Shown piece by piece: positions 1 through 8,431 of a DNA stretch of 64,000 nucleotides (the stretch's first letter is position 1; each line of letters begins with the position of its first letter). A program made the position numbers and the translations under genes. Below the pieces are notes generated by a model. That model made no database searches and was not told the origin of the DNA. It was given only the letters and a program-made list of their open reading frames with translations. The DNA comes from Sulfurihydrogenibium subterraneum DSM 15120 (GTDB lineage Bacteria; Aquificota; Aquificia; Aquificales; Hydrogenothermaceae): contig NZ_JHUV01000010.1 in NCBI RefSeq assembly GCF_000619805.1, positions 1 to 64,000 of the forward strand. Direction: 5' to 3'.

Positions 1-298
1 ATAGTTTTATTATGAAAAATAAAACAGTATTTTACTGAAAATGCTTTTATTGTCAAATTTTTAATATAAAATAAAACATTGTTTGATTAAAATTTTTCTA
101 ATAGCTTTATATTTAGTAGTATAGAAATTGATAAATGAGCAATTTTTAATATAACATTGTTTTATTGCACACTTTTTATGCAGTAATTTTTGAATATGTT
201 TAAGTCTAAAACTCTGTTTTATTTGTATAAGTATATGAAAAATAATATTTTCTTTGAAAAGTTTGAAAATTATCTCATTTTTGCTTAAAATGTAAATA

Positions 299-1255
299 AT
301 GGAAGAGATTATAACATTTGAAGTAAATGAAGAATACATAGGATTAAGGTTAGACCAGTTTTTAGCGAAAGTCTATCCAGAGTATTCTCGGTCTTACTAT
401 CAAGACTTGATAGAAAAAGGCTTTATTTTAAAGGAAGATAAACCAGTTAAAAAACCTTCTTTAAAGGTTAAAGCTGGGGAAATTTATAATGTCGTTATAC
501 CACCACCACAACCTTTAGAAATAAACCCAGAGAATATACCGTTAGACGTATACTATGAAGATGAAGATCTTGCGGTTGTTTATAAACCTCCAGGAATGGT
601 AGTTCACCCTTCAGTAGGGCACACAAGTGGAACCCTTGTAAATGCACTTTTGTATCATTTTAAGAATGTATCTATGTATCAGGGAAAAGAAAGGGCAGGA
701 ATAGTCCACAGACTTGACAAAGATACAGCAGGTTTAATAGTGGTTGCAAAGTCAGAGTTTGCCCACAAAGAGCTCCAAAAAATGTTTCAAAACAGAGAAA
801 TAGATAAAAAATATAAAGCAATCGTGGTAGGCATTGTAAAGAAAGACCACGGTATAATAGATTTACCTATCGGAAGGTCAATATACGACAGACAAAAGAT
901 GGGAATAGTAGCAACAAATCTAAGAGATGCCCTTACGGAGTACTGGGTTGAAAAAAGATGGGAGGAACATAACCTTACAATGGTTGACATAAAACTTCAT
1001 ACAGGAAGAACACATCAAATAAGAGTTCATTTTTCAGCTATAGGACATCCACTTTTAAACGATGAAGTTTACGGATTTAAAAAAAGTAAATTAGGTTCAA
1101 AGTTAGCGGTAGAGCTGTCAGATATTCTTAACTATCACGCACTTGTCGCCTACAGTCTGGCATTTAAACATCCACGAACTAATAAAGATTTACACATAAA
1201 GTTAGAGAAACTCCCACACCCAATTCCATACATCATTGAGAAGTTAGATGGTTAA
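299..1255 (+). CDS. rluD: RluD-family 23S rRNA pseudouridine synthase
   Basis: Isomerises uridines in RNA, most likely 23S rRNA, to pseudouridine in the cytoplasm. An N-terminal S4-like RNA-binding domain (about residues 13-70) precedes the RluA-type catalytic domain. The signature GIVHRLDKDTAGL places the catalytic Asp at about residue 140, and GRTHQIRVH is the conserved C-terminal motif. The length (318 aa) is normal for RluD. It opens a + strand run and overlaps the next gene by 8 nt. The 298 nt upstream are AT-rich and contain no convincing gene. RluA-family members are hard to separate by eye, so RluC or RluB-like target specificity remains possible. Confidence 0.9.
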   Translation: MEEIITFEVNEEYIGLRLDQFLAKVYPEYSRSYYQDLIEKGFILKEDKPVKKPSLKVKAGEIYNVVIPPPQPLEINPENIPLDVYYEDEDLAVVYKPPGMVVHPSVGHTSGTLVNALLYHFKNVSMYQGKERAGIVHRLDKDTAGLIVVAKSEFAHKELQKMFQNREIDKKYKAIVVGIVKKDHGIIDLPIGRSIYDRQKMGIVATNLRDALTEYWVEKRWEEHNLTMVDIKLHTGRTHQIRVHFSAIGHPLLNDEVYGFKKSKLGSKLAVELSDILNYHALVAYSLAFKHPRTNKDLHIKLEKLPHPIPYIIEKLDG

Positions 1256-2876
1256 AAAAATCCTTTTATCAATACTTTTCACAGTATTTTTTTCTTATGC
1301 AGATTATGACCAGATTTTAGACCTGTATAAATCAGACTTTGAAAAGATTGACTTAGATAAAGCATACTCAGTTATTAATGATAGCAAAAATTTTGCTCTA
1401 AGTAGTTATGTAGCTCTTAAAGTAGCTTCCTTTTTGTATTACAGTGGAAACTTAGAAAAGGCAGAAAAGTTTATAGACCAAGCAGATAAAAAAGCCTTTC
1501 TAAAAGAAGACTATCCGTTTTACCTTTACATCTACTCAAAAGTAAAAAAAGATAAGCAAGCTTTAATAAACCTTGCAACTGAATTTACTTACACATATTA
1601 CGGCTATAAGGCATACTTAGAATTATACCCTCAGCTGTCAGAAGAAGATAAGGAAAAAGCTGTAGAAAGCTGTATAAAAAATAGACATTACGAAAAAGTT
1701 AAATATTTAATTTATACATTAGAAGACCAAAACGCTATTAACTACTACCTTTTAAGATTAACGAAAGATGTATCCTACTTTTTAAGTATAAGCCAAGATA
1801 GTCCATATTATGAAAAGGCTTTAAAATTGGTTTCAAGCTTTAACAAAGAGTATGAAAACAGTTATATTAACTACCTTATTGAAAAAAATCAGCTGGATAA
1901 ACTCAAAGAGTTTTTAACTCAAAGGGCAAAGGGAGAGTTTTACAGACAAAATTATGACTTATTTTTAATGTATGTAGAACTTTTAAAAAGCTACTTTCAA
2001 ACTCTATCCCCAGACTTGACTTGGCTGATGTTTTTATACAATTACACTCAAGGAGAAAAAGACCTTGCAAGTTATTACTTAGACCAGTATAAAAAATACT
2101 CAAAAGACCCTTATAAGATACTTTACTGGGAATCTTTGTTAAATGAAAATCAGCTAACTGTCCCTAAAACTCAGTTAAAAGTAGAAGATATTACACCCTA
2201 TCTTGCACTTATTTACTATAAAAACAAAATCAAACCAGATATTCTTAAAAACAGAAGATGCTCTTTAGACACAGACAGTATAGCTTTAGTAATAGAACAG
2301 TTAAGAGAAAATGAGTATAAACTTGCCTACATAGAAGGAAACGATTACATTAAAACAAACCCTTGTGAGAGGCTTTACAGCATAATGCCAGAGATTACTG
2401 TAAAGTGTTTTGGTCAAAATTCACTGTGTAGTTATGTAAAACCATTTTTAAAAGTAGAAGATAAAAAGTTGGAAAATATAGCTTACGCTGTTATAAAACA
2501 GGAGAGCTTTTTTGACCCTTACGCTATCTCTTGGTCTAACGCTGTAGGACTTACTCAATTTATCCCTAAAACAGCCAAGTGGACAGCTGAAAATCTAAAG
2601 GTTGATAACTTTGACATTACCGACCTTTTTAATCCTGATTTAAGTATAAAGTTTTCCCTGTGGTATTTAAACAGGCTTATCAGTATGTTTGATGGAGAAC
2701 TTATTTACGTATTTGCATCTTACAATTCTGGAGAAAATGCTGTAAAAAAATTTATAGAAAATAAAAAGCCAAGAGATTTAGCAGAGTTTATAGAGATGTA
2801 CCCTTATGATGAAACAAGGGATTATGTTAAAAAAGTACTAAGAAACTATGTTATATACGAAGCTCTGGAGGAGTAA
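1248..2876 (+). CDS. slt: Lytic murein transglycosylase (Slt-like)
   Basis: Predicted periplasmic enzyme that cleaves peptidoglycan glycan strands with 1,6-anhydro product formation. A hydrophobic N-terminus (MVKKILLSILFTVFFSYA) is a probable signal peptide. A long alpha-helical superhelical region fills about residues 20-400, as in Slt70. The C-terminal SLT domain (about 405-530) has the catalytic Glu in VIKQESFFDP followed by AVGLTQFIPKTA and FASYNSGENAV. The 542 aa are slightly shorter than E. coli Slt70. It is translationally coupled to the upstream pseudouridine synthase gene (8-nt overlap), and the riboflavin synthase gene starts 3 nt after its stop. Confidence 0.88.
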   Translation: MVKKILLSILFTVFFSYADYDQILDLYKSDFEKIDLDKAYSVINDSKNFALSSYVALKVASFLYYSGNLEKAEKFIDQADKKAFLKEDYPFYLYIYSKVKKDKQALINLATEFTYTYYGYKAYLELYPQLSEEDKEKAVESCIKNRHYEKVKYLIYTLEDQNAINYYLLRLTKDVSYFLSISQDSPYYEKALKLVSSFNKEYENSYINYLIEKNQLDKLKEFLTQRAKGEFYRQNYDLFLMYVELLKSYFQTLSPDLTWLMFLYNYTQGEKDLASYYLDQYKKYSKDPYKILYWESLLNENQLTVPKTQLKVEDITPYLALIYYKNKIKPDILKNRRCSLDTDSIALVIEQLRENEYKLAYIEGNDYIKTNPCERLYSIMPEITVKCFGQNSLCSYVKPFLKVEDKKLENIAYAVIKQESFFDPYAISWSNAVGLTQFIPKTAKWTAENLKVDNFDITDLFNPDLSIKFSLWYLNRLISMFDGELIYVFASYNSGENAVKKFIENKKPRDLAEFIEMYPYDETRDYVKKVLRNYVIYEALEE

Positions 2877-2879
2877 AAT

Positions 2880-3512
2880 ATGTTTACAGGGTTGATTGAA
2901 GAAGTAGGAAAGATAAAAAGTATTAAAAAAAACTCTGATGGAATAAGGTTGGTTGTGAGCTGTAGAAAAGTGTTAGATGGAACTGTTTTAGGAGATAGTA
3001 TAGCGGTAAATGGTGTTTGTTTAACAGTTGTAGAGATGGATAAAGAAAGCGTAAGTTTTGACGTGTCTCAAGAGACTATAAAAAGAAGTAATCTTTCCTT
3101 TTTAAAAACTGGAGATTATGTAAACCTTGAAAGGTCTTTGACCCCACAATCTAGACTAGGAGGACACATAGTTCAAGGACATGTTGATACCACAGGAAGT
3201 ATAGTATCTATAACCCCACTTGGAAGCCACACAAACTTTAAAATATCTTTTCCACCTGAGTATGAAAATCTTGTAATAGAAAAAGGGTCTATCGCAATAG
3301 ACGGAATAAGCCTAACTATAAATTATCTAAACAAAAATGTTATAGACTTAAACATAATTCCCCATACCCTTGAAAACACAAACCTTAAATATAGAAAAGT
3401 GGGAGATGTTGTAAATATAGAGTTTGACATTCTTGGAAAGTATGTTGCCAAGATGATTGGAAGGTGGTATGATAAAGAAGAAAAGTTAAAAAATCTACTT
3501 GAAAACTGGTAA
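2880..3512 (+). CDS. ribE: Riboflavin synthase, alpha subunit
   Basis: Catalyses dismutation of two 6,7-dimethyl-8-ribityllumazine molecules to riboflavin. Two tandem lumazine-binding domains are visible: residues 1-95 begin MFTGLIEEVG and carry GDSIAVNGVCLTV, and residues about 97-190 carry GHIVQGHVD and the matching IDGISLTIN. The 210-aa length is typical. It sits 3 nt after the transglycosylase gene and just before a K+ channel gene, so grouping is by operon packing and not by pathway. No FMN riboswitch is seen upstream, and no other rib gene lies in the window. Confidence 0.95.
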   Translation: MFTGLIEEVGKIKSIKKNSDGIRLVVSCRKVLDGTVLGDSIAVNGVCLTVVEMDKESVSFDVSQETIKRSNLSFLKTGDYVNLERSLTPQSRLGGHIVQGHVDTTGSIVSITPLGSHTNFKISFPPEYENLVIEKGSIAIDGISLTINYLNKNVIDLNIIPHTLENTNLKYRKVGDVVNIEFDILGKYVAKMIGRWYDKEEKLKNLLENW

Positions 3513-3516
3513 AAAA

Positions 3517-4647
3517 ATGAAAAATAAAAAAATTCCACACTATGGAAAAGTAAAACCTATCAATTACAGATACATCTACGAAGAACAATTTTATGATGTT
3601 TTGGGAAAACTCAAACTCCCTTTAATGATAGTTATATTTACAACTATGGTTGGTGTCCTCATATTTATGATAGCAAATAATAAATCCGATGGACAAAGTG
3701 TTGTAAATTTCTTTTTCCATACGGTGATATCTATTTCAACTATAGGATATACAGAAGGATACAGTGAAAATGTTATAATGAACAGACTCCTCTCTGCAGT
3801 CTTTATTATAATTGCTTTTCCTTTAGGATACATGTATGGACTTGTTAAAACAATACAAGTTCTGACTACAAGCAACCTTGATAAAATATACAGATACTGG
3901 AGGATGTATAAAGATATGGAAAAGATAAACGACCACTTTATAATTACTCCCTTTAATGAGATAACAAAAGAGATAATGAAAGACTTTAAAAAGAGAAAAA
4001 TACCATTTATACTGATTGAACCTGATAGAAGTAAAGAACAAGAGATACAGGCGTTTAATCCAAATTATTACGTTTTTGATGAACCACACAAAAGGGCTGT
4101 TTTACTCGGATGTTTTATAGAAAGGGCAAAGGGTTTGATAACAGCTTTTGAAGAGAATACTCAGGATTTGGCGGTAATAGTAACAGCAAGGCTAATAAGA
4201 CCTGATAAAGATAATTTCTACATCTTTGCTACTGCAACTACAGAAGGGTCTGCAGAAAAGATGAAGCTCCTTGGAGCTAATGAGGTTATCGTTCCACAGC
4301 AAACAATAGGCAAAAGAATAGTATCGCTAGTATTACATCCACCTTCTCCTATAGTTTCCAACTTTTTAAACAAAATAGCTTTTGGCGAGAGAACAGATAT
4401 AGATATTGCAGAAGTTTACGTAGATGAAAACTCTTGGATAGTGGGAAAAGCTTTAAAGGACATACATTTAAGGAAAAATACTAATACTACTATTGTCGCT
4501 ATAGTTAAACCTGACGGAAAAATGGATATCGCTCCAAGTGGTGATACAATTATAAAAGCAGGAGAAACTCTATTACTACTTGGCAAACCTGTTAACGTTG
4601 AAAAAGCGAAAATTTACATAAATAAACCACAGGAGGTTGAGTCTTGA
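3517..4647 (+). CDS. Ion channel with RCK/TrkA-N domains (potassium channel)
   Basis: Predicted inner-membrane K+ channel of the Kch/MthK type. It has two membrane helices (about residues 32-52 and 90-112) flanking a pore loop whose filter reads STIGYTEG, close to the consensus TVGYG. A cytoplasmic RCK_N (TrkA-N) domain (about 130-260) and an RCK_C (TrkA-C) domain (about 290-370, ending ...GETLLLLGKP) follow. The RCK_N region lacks an obvious GxGxxG, so the ligand is uncertain. I chose the ATG at 3517. An in-frame TTG at 3499 would overlap ribE and add MKTGKK. The next gene begins within its stop codon. Confidence 0.85.
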   Translation: MKNKKIPHYGKVKPINYRYIYEEQFYDVLGKLKLPLMIVIFTTMVGVLIFMIANNKSDGQSVVNFFFHTVISISTIGYTEGYSENVIMNRLLSAVFIIIAFPLGYMYGLVKTIQVLTTSNLDKIYRYWRMYKDMEKINDHFIITPFNEITKEIMKDFKKRKIPFILIEPDRSKEQEIQAFNPNYYVFDEPHKRAVLLGCFIERAKGLITAFEENTQDLAVIVTARLIRPDKDNFYIFATATTEGSAEKMKLLGANEVIVPQQTIGKRIVSLVLHPPSPIVSNFLNKIAFGERTDIDIAEVYVDENSWIVGKALKDIHLRKNTNTTIVAIVKPDGKMDIAPSGDTIIKAGETLLLLGKPVNVEKAKIYINKPQEVES

Positions 4648-4997
4648 TAAACTGGGGAAAAGTTTGGTCAGACTTTTTTATATTCTTGGCTTTGACTTCA
4701 AATATTGGGTTTATCTTTAGTCATGACCCTTATCAGCTAATTATTGCTATCGGTGTAAATCTTATAGCAACTGTTTTAAAGTTTGGAGCTAAAAAAATTC
4801 TATCTGCAGAGCTTTTAGCAACAGCGTTAGTTGCAGACCTTCATTTAATTCCTGCAGCTATACTTTACTTTTCTGAAACTCACGTAGACTTAGCAATAGG
4901 ACTTGCTGTAGGAGCTGCTGTTGCAAACGCCATATCTATAATCTTACTTTTTATTGAAATGGTCATGGAGTATAGAAAACAAGAAGATAACTATTAA
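4644..4997 (+). CDS. Small integral membrane protein coupled to the K+ channel
   Basis: A 117-aa protein of unknown function with about four hydrophobic helices and a charged C-terminus (MEYRKQEDNY). The TTG start at 4644 is fixed by an AGGAGG at 4631-4636 seven nt upstream, and TTG overlaps the TGA stop of the channel gene. This translational coupling suggests an accessory or co-regulated role with the channel (inference). It resembles the DUF6394-type proteins that sit beside TrkA-domain genes in other chemolithotrophs, but I am not certain of that family. Its stop codon overlaps that of the convergent lptB by 3 nt. Confidence 0.75.
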   Translation: MINWGKVWSDFFIFLALTSNIGFIFSHDPYQLIIAIGVNLIATVLKFGAKKILSAELLATALVADLHLIPAAILYFSETHVDLAIGLAVGAAVANAISIILLFIEMVMEYRKQEDNY

Positions 4998-5728
4998 ACT
5001 AAAACAAAGTCTTCTCCCAAGAAGACTTTTCTTACTTCTTCGTTTTCTACTATTTCTTTAGGAGTTCCTTCAGCTATCACTTTGCCGTGGGCTATTATAT
5101 AAGCTCTATCTGTTATTTTAAGTGTTTCTCTTACGTTGTGGTCTGTGATTATAACGCCTATCTCCTTTTCTACTAAAGACTTTATAAGAGAGTTTATCTC
5201 TTTTACTGATACAGGGTCTACTCCTGCAAACGGTTCATCTAATAGTAAAAAAGAAGGGTTTATTATAAGACTTCTGGCTATTTCTAACCTTCTTCTTTCT
5301 CCTCCTGATAAGGTTGATGCTTTCTGGTCTTTTAAGTGTAAAATGTGAAACTCTTCTAAAAGGTCTTTTGCTTTTCTCTCTCTTTCAACTGGAGAGATGT
5401 CTTGAAACTCTAAAAACATCATCAGGTTTTCCCAAACTGTTAAATCTCTAAATATAGATGATTCCTGAGGTAAGAAGCTGATACCTTTTTTAGCTCTTTC
5501 GTATACAGGCTGATTGGTAATATCTTCACCGTTTAGTATTACATTTCCCCTGTCTGGTTTTAAAAATCCTAAAAGACATTTGAAGGTTGTGGTTTTTCCA
5601 GCTCCGTTTGGTCCAAGAAGTCCTACTATCTCTCCTTCTTCTGCGTATAAAGATACTCCTGCAACAACGGTTCTACCTTTAAAACTTTTTTCAATGTTTT
5701 GAAGCTGAAGTTTTGCTTTTTCCATCAA
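4994..5728 (-). CDS. lptB: LPS export ABC transporter ATPase LptB
   Basis: Cytoplasmic ATPase that drives extraction of lipopolysaccharide through LptFG. The ABC hallmarks are Walker A (GPNGAGKTT), Q-loop, signature LSGGERRRLEIARSL, Walker B with FLLLDEPFAGVDP, and the H-loop ITDHNV. The 244-aa length and the C-terminal end VFLGEDFVL are typical of LptB and distinguish it from amino-acid LivF/LivG proteins. It is the last gene of a five-gene operon with rsmD, coaD, lptE and holA, and lptE supports the LPS assignment. lptA, lptC, lptF and lptG are not in the window. Confidence 0.93.
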   Translation of the reverse strand: MMEKAKLQLQNIEKSFKGRTVVAGVSLYAEEGEIVGLLGPNGAGKTTTFKCLLGFLKPDRGNVILNGEDITNQPVYERAKKGISFLPQESSIFRDLTVWENLMMFLEFQDISPVERERKAKDLLEEFHILHLKDQKASTLSGGERRRLEIARSLIINPSFLLLDEPFAGVDPVSVKEINSLIKSLVEKEIGVIITDHNVRETLKITDRAYIIAHGKVIAEGTPKEIVENEEVRKVFLGEDFVLV

Positions 5729-5730
5729 AA

Positions 5731-6723
5731 TTATTTTATCAGATTTTTAATAACAAACTCTGTTAACTTTTCTACAGGGTCTTGGAAGAAAACTTTTTGT
5801 TGTATTTCTAAAGTGTAAAGACCTTTTATTAATCTTTCAAGGTCTTCATCTTTTAACATTTTCAGTATGTTTAAGATGTTTGCTTTCTGTATAGGAGCTG
5901 TTATTCCAACTTTTTTAAATGCTTCTTCTTGGTCTATACCTTTTTCAATTAAAGATTTAAAGTAAAGGGTCTTTTCAAGCTGATATAAAATTAGACTTTG
6001 AATCTCAAAAGGATGAGAGCCGTTTTCAATCAGGTTTAATAGTATTTTTAAAGCAGTTTTATCTTTTTTGAAAAACTGAGATAGAAAGATAAATACATTA
6101 TCTTCAAACTTTGGCGTGATTACTGCGTCTATATCCTCTTTTGTTATAGTATCTTTATCAGCTGTGTATAAAAGTAGTTTTTCAATCTCGTTTTTAGCCA
6201 GTGTAAGGTCGTTGTTAAGCAGAGATACAAGGTATTTTAAGTCTTCTTCTGATATTTTTTTACCTTCTCTGCTTAGTTTGTTTTTTATAGATGTGTAAAA
6301 TCCTGATGGTGTAAGCTTACTTGATACTAAGATATCTGATAAAGATACTATCGTTTTGTAAGGTTCAGAGGAAGGTATTTTATCAAAAGAGCAAGCCATT
6401 ATAAATCTTGTAGGCAGGCTTACTTTTTTTAGTGTTTCTAAAAATAGCTTTATTTCATCTTTTTTTAAATTGTTGACAAACTCATCAAAATTTCTGACTA
6501 TTATTGTTCTTTCTGTTTGAAATAATGACTTTGTCCCAAGCTCGTTTAGAAGTGTTTTAAAGTCGAGACTGTCTCCCCAAAAAACTGTTGAAGGAGTTGA
6601 AGATTTTACTTTTTCTAAAAACAGTCCTTTTGTTAACTCTTCGTTGCCGTATATGAGTATTAACGGCTTTAAGTTTGATAAGTTAAACTCTTTTAAAAGT
6701 TGTTGTATTTTTATCTCGTTCAT
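5731..6723 (-). CDS. holA: DNA polymerase III delta subunit
   Basis: Clamp-loader delta subunit, which opens the beta sliding clamp. The protein (330 aa) has the HolA layout: an N-terminal P-loop-less AAA+-like region (LILIYGNEELTKGLFLEKV), a central lid domain, and a C-terminal helical domain with the family-typical segments NDLTLAKNEIEKLLLY and NVFIFLSQFFKKDKTALKIL. Sequence conservation in this family is low, so the identification rests on these patches and on the context. It overlaps lptE by 4 nt, the same lptE-holA adjacency as in Escherichia coli, and lptB follows after 2 nt. Confidence 0.87.
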   Translation of the reverse strand: MNEIKIQQLLKEFNLSNLKPLILIYGNEELTKGLFLEKVKSSTPSTVFWGDSLDFKTLLNELGTKSLFQTERTIIVRNFDEFVNNLKKDEIKLFLETLKKVSLPTRFIMACSFDKIPSSEPYKTIVSLSDILVSSKLTPSGFYTSIKNKLSREGKKISEEDLKYLVSLLNNDLTLAKNEIEKLLLYTADKDTITKEDIDAVITPKFEDNVFIFLSQFFKKDKTALKILLNLIENGSHPFEIQSLILYQLEKTLYFKSLIEKGIDQEEAFKKVGITAPIQKANILNILKMLKDEDLERLIKGLYTLEIQQKVFFQDPVEKLTEFVIKNLIK

Positions 6724-7202
6724 AGCTCTGACAGTATTGAAAGTACCCTTATTTTAATTAATTTTCCAAGTTCTTCAAATGCGTATCTTTTTTCAAAGTC
6801 AGACCTTAAACCTGTTCCTACGTAATGGGTTTTTTCTCTAAAAGTTTTATCTGTCAAAATGTTGCCTTTTAAGTCTTCTAACTTTATATTTAAATTTACT
6901 TCAACTGCATAAACGTTGGCTCTTTGAGAAGGTGAATAACCTATACTGTAAAAGTTTATACTGTTTAACGCTACATAAAGATTATAATTTGTCTTTTCTC
7001 CACATTCAAGTTTGTTTCCTGACTGTAGAACTCCGTCGCTTATGTTTCTGTAAAGAATGTCTTTTAAAGTAGGCTCTGGAGAGTTTATAACTAAATCTTT
7101 AAAGCATACTACTTTTTTTTCTTCTGGTTTATATACGTGGTAATCTTTAACTGTGCAACCAGTTAAAATAAAGGCTAATAAAATAGTTAAGACTTTTCCC
7201 AT
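6720..7202 (-). CDS. lptE: LPS-assembly lipoprotein LptE
   Basis: Predicted outer-membrane lipoprotein that plugs the LptD barrel. The N-terminus has a lipobox (LLAFILTGC, Cys about residue 16). The mature 145 aa show the LptE/RlpB pattern: a conserved region with a predicted beta sheet (ANVYAVEVNLNIKLEDLKGNIL) and a C-terminal helix (YAFEELGKLIKIRVLSILSEL). It overlaps coaD by 16 nt and holA by 4 nt. The family diverges strongly, so context (holA and lptB in the same operon) carries much of the weight. A generic DUF4136-like lipoprotein is the alternative. Confidence 0.72.
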   Translation of the reverse strand: MGKVLTILLAFILTGCTVKDYHVYKPEEKKVVCFKDLVINSPEPTLKDILYRNISDGVLQSGNKLECGEKTNYNLYVALNSINFYSIGYSPSQRANVYAVEVNLNIKLEDLKGNILTDKTFREKTHYVGTGLRSDFEKRYAFEELGKLIKIRVLSILSEL

Positions 7203-7687
7203 AGTGCTTTTACCTTTTCTTCTAACATGCTTTTTACAAATGGGGTAACCATACTGCTTACATCACCCCCGTGTATTGCTACATCTTTTACTATGGTAGA
7301 GCTTATATGGATAAGTTCCTGCTGTGGCATCATAAAAAATGTCTCTACTTTATCTAACTTGTAATTTGTCATAGCTATCTGAAGTTCATACTCAAAATCT
7401 GTAAACAGTCTAACACCTCTTATTATAATCTTTGTATCATACTTTTTCATAAAATCAACAAGTAAACCTGAAAAACCTTCTACTATAACTCTTCCTTTAT
7501 ACTTACTTACAGCGTCTTGAAACATTTTTATTCTTTCTTCAAGGGAAAAAAATGGTTTTTTCTTTGGGTTTTCTGCTATTGCCACAACAACCGTTTCAAA
7601 TATGTTAAGTGCTCTCTCTACTATGTCAAGATGACCAAAATGCACAGGATCAAAGGTTCCAGGATACACACATACCTTCGTTGTCAT
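7187..7687 (-). CDS. coaD: Phosphopantetheine adenylyltransferase
   Basis: Penultimate step of coenzyme A synthesis: transfers AMP from ATP to 4'-phosphopantetheine. The nucleotidyltransferase motif GTFDPVHFGHLDIVERA contains the (H/T)xGH signature, and the C-terminal motif ISSTIVKDVAIHGGDVSSMV replaces the usual ISSSxVREIA. The length (166 aa) is standard. It overlaps rsmD by 4 nt, the common rsmD-coaD pair of many bacteria. panB, another CoA gene, is far away near 45.6 kb. Confidence 0.95.
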   Translation of the reverse strand: MTTKVCVYPGTFDPVHFGHLDIVERALNIFETVVVAIAENPKKKPFFSLEERIKMFQDAVSKYKGRVIVEGFSGLLVDFMKKYDTKIIIRGVRLFTDFEYELQIAMTNYKLDKVETFFMMPQQELIHISSTIVKDVAIHGGDVSSMVTPFVKSMLEEKVKALWEKS

Positions 7688-8151
7688 TCCTTTCTCCAGA
7701 AAGATATTACCGTGTCTCCGTACTTTCTACTTTCTAAAAAGTCATCTGGTAGTATATTACTTAAATCGTTGTTTGACCTATGTTCTACTATCAAAATGCC
7801 GCCTTCCTTCAAAGTATCAAAAGACAACTTTATAAGTTTATCATAAAATTTATAATCGTAAGGAGGGTCTGCAAAGATTACGTCAAAGGGTTGGGCTGTT
7901 TTCAGAAACTTTAAGGCATCAGAGACTATAAAGTTAGTATTTGCATAATTTTTTGCTTTTTTCTTTATATCTTCAATCCTTTTTTTCTCTATATCAACAA
8001 ATACTACAGACTTTGCCCCTTTTTCCAGAGCTTTTATTCCTACCTGTCCTGTTCCAGCAAAAAGGTCTAAAAAATCTTTACCTTTAACAGAGTAAAGGAT
8101 ATTAAAAATTGCCTGTAATACTAAGTTAGAAGTAGGTCTTAAATCTCTCAT
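7684..8151 (-). CDS. rsmD: 16S rRNA (guanine-N2)-methyltransferase RsmD, short N-terminus
   Basis: SAM-dependent methyltransferase for m2G966 of 16S rRNA. The SAM-binding motif is DLFAGTGQVGIKALEKGA and the catalytic motif is FADPPYDY. Usual RsmD proteins are about 180-190 aa and begin with a GxxKGRxL segment. This one starts directly at MRDLRPTSNLVLQAIFNIL, so about 20 residues are missing. No in-frame ATG, GTG or TTG exists between this ATG and the hairpin at 8173-8194, and no Shine-Dalgarno sequence is visible. It may be truly short or use a non-standard start. It heads the coaD-lptE-holA-lptB operon. Confidence 0.85.
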   Translation of the reverse strand: MRDLRPTSNLVLQAIFNILYSVKGKDFLDLFAGTGQVGIKALEKGAKSVVFVDIEKKRIEDIKKKAKNYANTNFIVSDALKFLKTAQPFDVIFADPPYDYKFYDKLIKLSFDTLKEGGILIVEHRSNNDLSNILPDDFLESRKYGDTVISFWRKE

Positions 8152-8172
8152 AGAAGATATAATAACATAAAA

Positions 8173-8194
8173 AGAGGGGCATACAAACCCCTTT
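8173..8194 (-). terminator. Intrinsic terminator of the bd-type oxidase operon
   Basis: On the minus strand, AGGGG (8 nt loop) CCCCT forms a short GC stem followed by CTTTTTAT. It lies after the last small gene of the oxidase operon and before rsmD. Confidence 0.7.
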
Positions 8195-8227
8195 AAATGG
8201 AGGTGTGGTTCAAAAGAGAAAACACAA

Positions 8228-8431
8228 CTACCAAGTGGCAGCGTAAAATAAAATAAGGTTATAACCTATATGGAAAGTTTCACAAAGGATATAAATAAAC
8301 AGTAAAAATCTAAAGAAAATCCTTAAATCTCCTTCATATTCTATTGATAATCTAAAAAGAATGTAACCAATAAAAACCTGTAAAATACCTGAGAAAATAA
8401 GGGGCAAAAAGCCCCAATACTTTTCTGTCAT
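8228..8431 (-). CDS. Small membrane protein of the bd-type oxidase operon
   Basis: A 67-aa protein (MTEKYWGFLPLIF...) with two probable membrane helices separated by a short acidic/basic loop (IEYEGDLRIFFR). The ATG at 8431 overlaps the TGA of the upstream cytochrome gene (ATGA), which argues for this start over an in-frame ATG at 8449 deeper in the neighbour. Last gene before the terminator. I infer an accessory subunit, analogous in position to CydX or CcoQ, but there is no recognisable similarity to either. Confidence 0.65.
   Translation of the reverse strand: MTEKYWGFLPLIFSGILQVFIGYILFRLSIEYEGDLRIFFRFLLFIYILCETFHIGYNLILFYAATW

Noticed and set aside
61-339. 92-aa minus-strand reading frame at the left edge
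   Set aside because: Low-complexity Ile/Lys/Cys composition typical of AT-rich noncoding DNA, no ribosome-binding site, and it overlaps the start of the pseudouridine synthase gene. The region 1-298 shows no supported gene.
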